From the NCBI GenBank assembly GCA_027349615.1, contig DAIEML010000112.1, positions 1-7,570 of the forward strand: 7,570 nucleotides of DNA, in the 5' to 3' direction. Shown here one piece after another: positions 5,472-7,570 of this stretch; position 1 is the stretch's first letter; the number at the start of each line of letters is the position of its first letter. The notes beneath the pieces were generated by a model. The model made no database searches. It had not been told where the DNA came from and worked only from the letters and a program-made list of their open reading frames with translations. The position numbers were made by a program, and so were the translations under genes. This DNA is from Ignavibacteriales bacterium (GTDB lineage Bacteria > Bacteroidota > Ignavibacteria > Ignavibacteriales > Ignavibacteriaceae).

Positions 5472-7570
5472 ATGGGACCTCTGTTTAACATCTTAATGAT
5501 TGAAGATTCTGAAGATGATGCACTTCTTTTAATAAGAGAATTAGAAAAAATCGAAAGCGATATTTTAACAAAAAGAGTTGATACTCCAGAAGCATTAATG
5601 TATGAATTAAAAAATAGAAAATGGGATTTAATTCTTTCGGATTATGTGATGCCTTCTTTTAATGGTATAGACGCACTTAAAATAGTAAAAGAGTACAATA
5701 AAAATTTGCCATTCATTTTAGTCTCTGGCACAATTGAAGAATCAGTTGCTGCAGAAGCAATAAAAAGAGGCGCAAATGATTACGTTATGAAAGGAAATTT
5801 ATCAAGACTTACAAAAGTAATTGAGGAAATGAAAAATAGTATAAAAGAATCTCAAACCATTGCTCAAAATGAATATGAAAAAGAAGGTGAAATAATAAAT
5901 TATCCTGAGAATAATTTCAAATTAAAAGAAAATGGCAAAACATTTTCAAAATTAATTTCATTTTTTAATTTTGATGATAATTCTAGAGACAAAAGATTTA
6001 TTATCACTTCAATTTTTATAATCATATTTGTTTTATCAAGTATTTCAATTATAAATGATATTGAAGCTTTAGTTTATCAAGAATTGCAAATTTCTAAGTT
6101 CCATTTTATTAGCGATGTATTTAACCTATTCTTCATACTTATTTTATTTATTTTCATTTATTTTATTCTTAAAAAAATCAACATAAGTGCTCTCTTGGAA
6201 ATAGAATTGCGAAAAAAAAATGAAGAGACAAATGCATTCCTAGCTGCTATTATTGAATCTTCTGAAGATGCAATATTTAGTAAAAAATTAGACGGCAATA
6301 TTACTAGTTGGAATAAAGGAGCAGAAAGTATTTTTGGTTATAAAGAAAATGAAATTATTGGGAAATCGATTAAGAAAATAATTCCAGAAAATAAAATCGA
6401 AGAATTCGACAATATAATTGAGAAAGTTATAAATGGAATTACTTATGAAAGTTTTGAAACGAAAAGAATTAAAAAAGACGGGACAGTGATTGACGTTTCA
6501 TCAACAATATCACCAATAAAAAATTCTGATGGAAAAATAATCGGTGCATCGTCAATTAGCCGTGATATTAGGAAACAAAAGAAGCTTGAAGAAGTTCTGC
6601 ATTCAATGTCACTTTACACTAGAAGTTTAATAGAAGCAAGCCGTGATCCTTTAGTTACTATAAGTACAGAAGGAATAATTACCGATTTAAATAAAGCAAT
6701 GGAAGAAGCAACAGGAATATCTAGGAATGAATTAATCGGAATTAATTTTGCTAAGGTATTTGTTGAAACTGAAAAAGCATCTCAATGTTATCAATATGTG
6801 ATTCGCGATGGATTTATAAAAGATTATTCATTAACAATTAAACATGCGAATGGGGAATTAATGGATGTCGAGTTAAATGCAACAGTCTATAAAAATGAAT
6901 TAGATGAATTACAAGGAATATTTGTTACTGCCAGGGACGTTACAAAAAGAAAAAAGGCTGAAGAATCTATAAAAGCTGAAAGACAAAGATTTGATAAAAT
7001 AATGGAAATGCTGCCCGTGTTCTTAACACTAACTACAAATGATTATCATATTTCTTATGCAAATCGATTTTATAAAGAAAGATTTGGAGAAATAGATAAT
7101 AAACTTTGTTATAAATTTCTTTATAATAGAAACCAGCCATGTCTAGATTGTATACCATTAAAAGTTTTAGAAACGAAAATTCCTGAAAACTGGGAATGGA
7201 GTGCACCAGATAATAAAAATTATTTTGTTACTTGTTTTCCATTTAAAGATATTGACGAACGATTGCTTGTTCTTGAAATGGGCATAGACATAACTGAAAG
7301 AAAACGAGCTGAAGAGGCACTTCGCCAAAGTGAACAATTATTAAAAACAGCTCAAGAGATTGCACAAATTGGGCATTGGCACTTTAATTTAATTACAAAT
7401 AAACTCGTTTGGTCAGATGAAATCTTTAGAATTGTAGGATTAATAAAAAACGGAACTGATGTTTGTTTTGATGTTTATTTAAATACAGTTTATTCTGAAG
7501 ATAAAGAATTGGTTAAGCAAGCCTTCTATAATGCAATTAACAATAAAATTAATTATGATATAGAATATCG
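5472..7570 (+). CDS. Membrane-anchored Rec-TM-multi-PAS sensor protein, probable histidine kinase (3' end cut)
   Basis: The frame is open from 5472 to the right edge (699 complete codons, no stop). Domains seen: receiver, about 5-125 (E11-D12, phospho-acceptor D57 in SDYVMP, S85, K107-G108); a charged, Asn-rich linker to about 175; two hydrophobic helices, about 176-194 and 214-233, joined by an outside loop of only about 19 residues; PAS-A, about 256-370, with ITSWNKGAESIFGY; PAS-B, about 384-493, with SLIEASRDPLVTIS; PAS-C, about 507-615, carrying C546, C557, C560 and C588 and ending in DITERK; and the start of a PAS_3-like domain from about 622, with QIGHWHFN and LVWSDEIFRI. Positive residues before helix 1 (RDKR) and after helix 2 (KK) predict both ends in the cytoplasm. 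The missing end most likely holds HisKA and HATPase domains, but this is not seen; a cyclase or phosphodiesterase end is possible. The receiver closely resembles that of the preceding hybrid kinase. Confidence 0.88.
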   Translation, partial: MGPLFNILMIEDSEDDALLLIRELEKIESDILTKRVDTPEALMYELKNRKWDLILSDYVMPSFNGIDALKIVKEYNKNLPFILVSGTIEESVAAEAIKRGANDYVMKGNLSRLTKVIEEMKNSIKESQTIAQNEYEKEGEIINYPENNFKLKENGKTFSKLISFFNFDDNSRDKRFIITSIFIIIFVLSSISIINDIEALVYQELQISKFHFISDVFNLFFILILFIFIYFILKKINISALLEIELRKKNEETNAFLAAIIESSEDAIFSKKLDGNITSWNKGAESIFGYKENEIIGKSIKKIIPENKIEEFDNIIEKVINGITYESFETKRIKKDGTVIDVSSTISPIKNSDGKIIGASSISRDIRKQKKLEEVLHSMSLYTRSLIEASRDPLVTISTEGIITDLNKAMEEATGISRNELIGINFAKVFVETEKASQCYQYVIRDGFIKDYSLTIKHANGELMDVELNATVYKNELDELQGIFVTARDVTKRKKAEESIKAERQRFDKIMEMLPVFLTLTTNDYHISYANRFYKERFGEIDNKLCYKFLYNRNQPCLDCIPLKVLETKIPENWEWSAPDNKNYFVTCFPFKDIDERLLVLEMGIDITERKRAEEALRQSEQLLKTAQEIAQIGHWHFNLITNKLVWSDEIFRIVGLIKNGTDVCFDVYLNTVYSEDKELVKQAFYNAINNKINYDIEY

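Noticed and set aside
1..7570. CRISPR arrays, tRNA or rRNA genes, insertion sequences, long direct repeats
   Set aside because: Nearly every base is coding, and no regularly spaced repeats, transposase motifs or tRNA-like folds were seen on either strand.

Overview
The window is a strongly AT-rich (roughly 30% G+C by hand counts of sample lines), densely packed, single-strand block made entirely of two-component signalling genes. Short gaps, the A/T-biased codons and the style of the Rec/PAS/kinase proteins suggest an environmental bacterium of the Bacteroidota/Ignavibacteria/Chlorobi type. This is an inference from protein style only; there is no marker gene. Shine-Dalgarno sequences before some genes (2608-2613 and 5459-5466) fit Ignavibacteria somewhat better than typical Bacteroidia, which use them little.

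Layout, all on the + strand: (1) 2-358, the 3' end of a histidine kinase with a phytochrome-type ATPase domain, cut by the left edge; (2) 351-794, a stand-alone Rcp1-like receiver overlapping gene 1 by 8 bp; (3) 809-2605, a soluble Rec-PAS-PAS-HisKA-HATPase kinase; (4) 2618-3061, a second stand-alone receiver of a different subtype; (5) 3064-5421, a hybrid Rec-PAS-PAS-HisKA-HATPase-Rec kinase; (6) 5472 to the right edge, a large protein with an N-terminal Rec, a two-helix membrane hairpin and at least four PAS domains, whose end (probably a kinase core) lies outside the window. Gene 6 is open to the edge and has no stop codon here.

Genes 1-5 are separated by -8, 14, 12 and 2 bp and almost certainly form one transcript. 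A 50-bp gap before gene 6 is the only place for a separate promoter, and no convincing terminator is seen there. Functionally the block is a phosphorelay array: at least three kinase cores and six receiver domains, with no DNA-binding, c-di-GMP or other output domain and no recognisable HPt domain in view. Stand-alone receivers lie between kinases, so they probably act as diffusible phosphate carriers or protein-interaction outputs, and the N-terminal Rec domains of genes 3, 5 and 6 may let one protein feed another.

Nothing here is a wholly new gene family. The points most worth a second look are the Rec-plus-membrane-hairpin fusion in gene 6, its cysteine-rich PAS domain, the altered acidic pair in the C-terminal receiver of gene 5, the related N-terminal receivers of genes 5 and 6, and the slightly different composition of gene 4.
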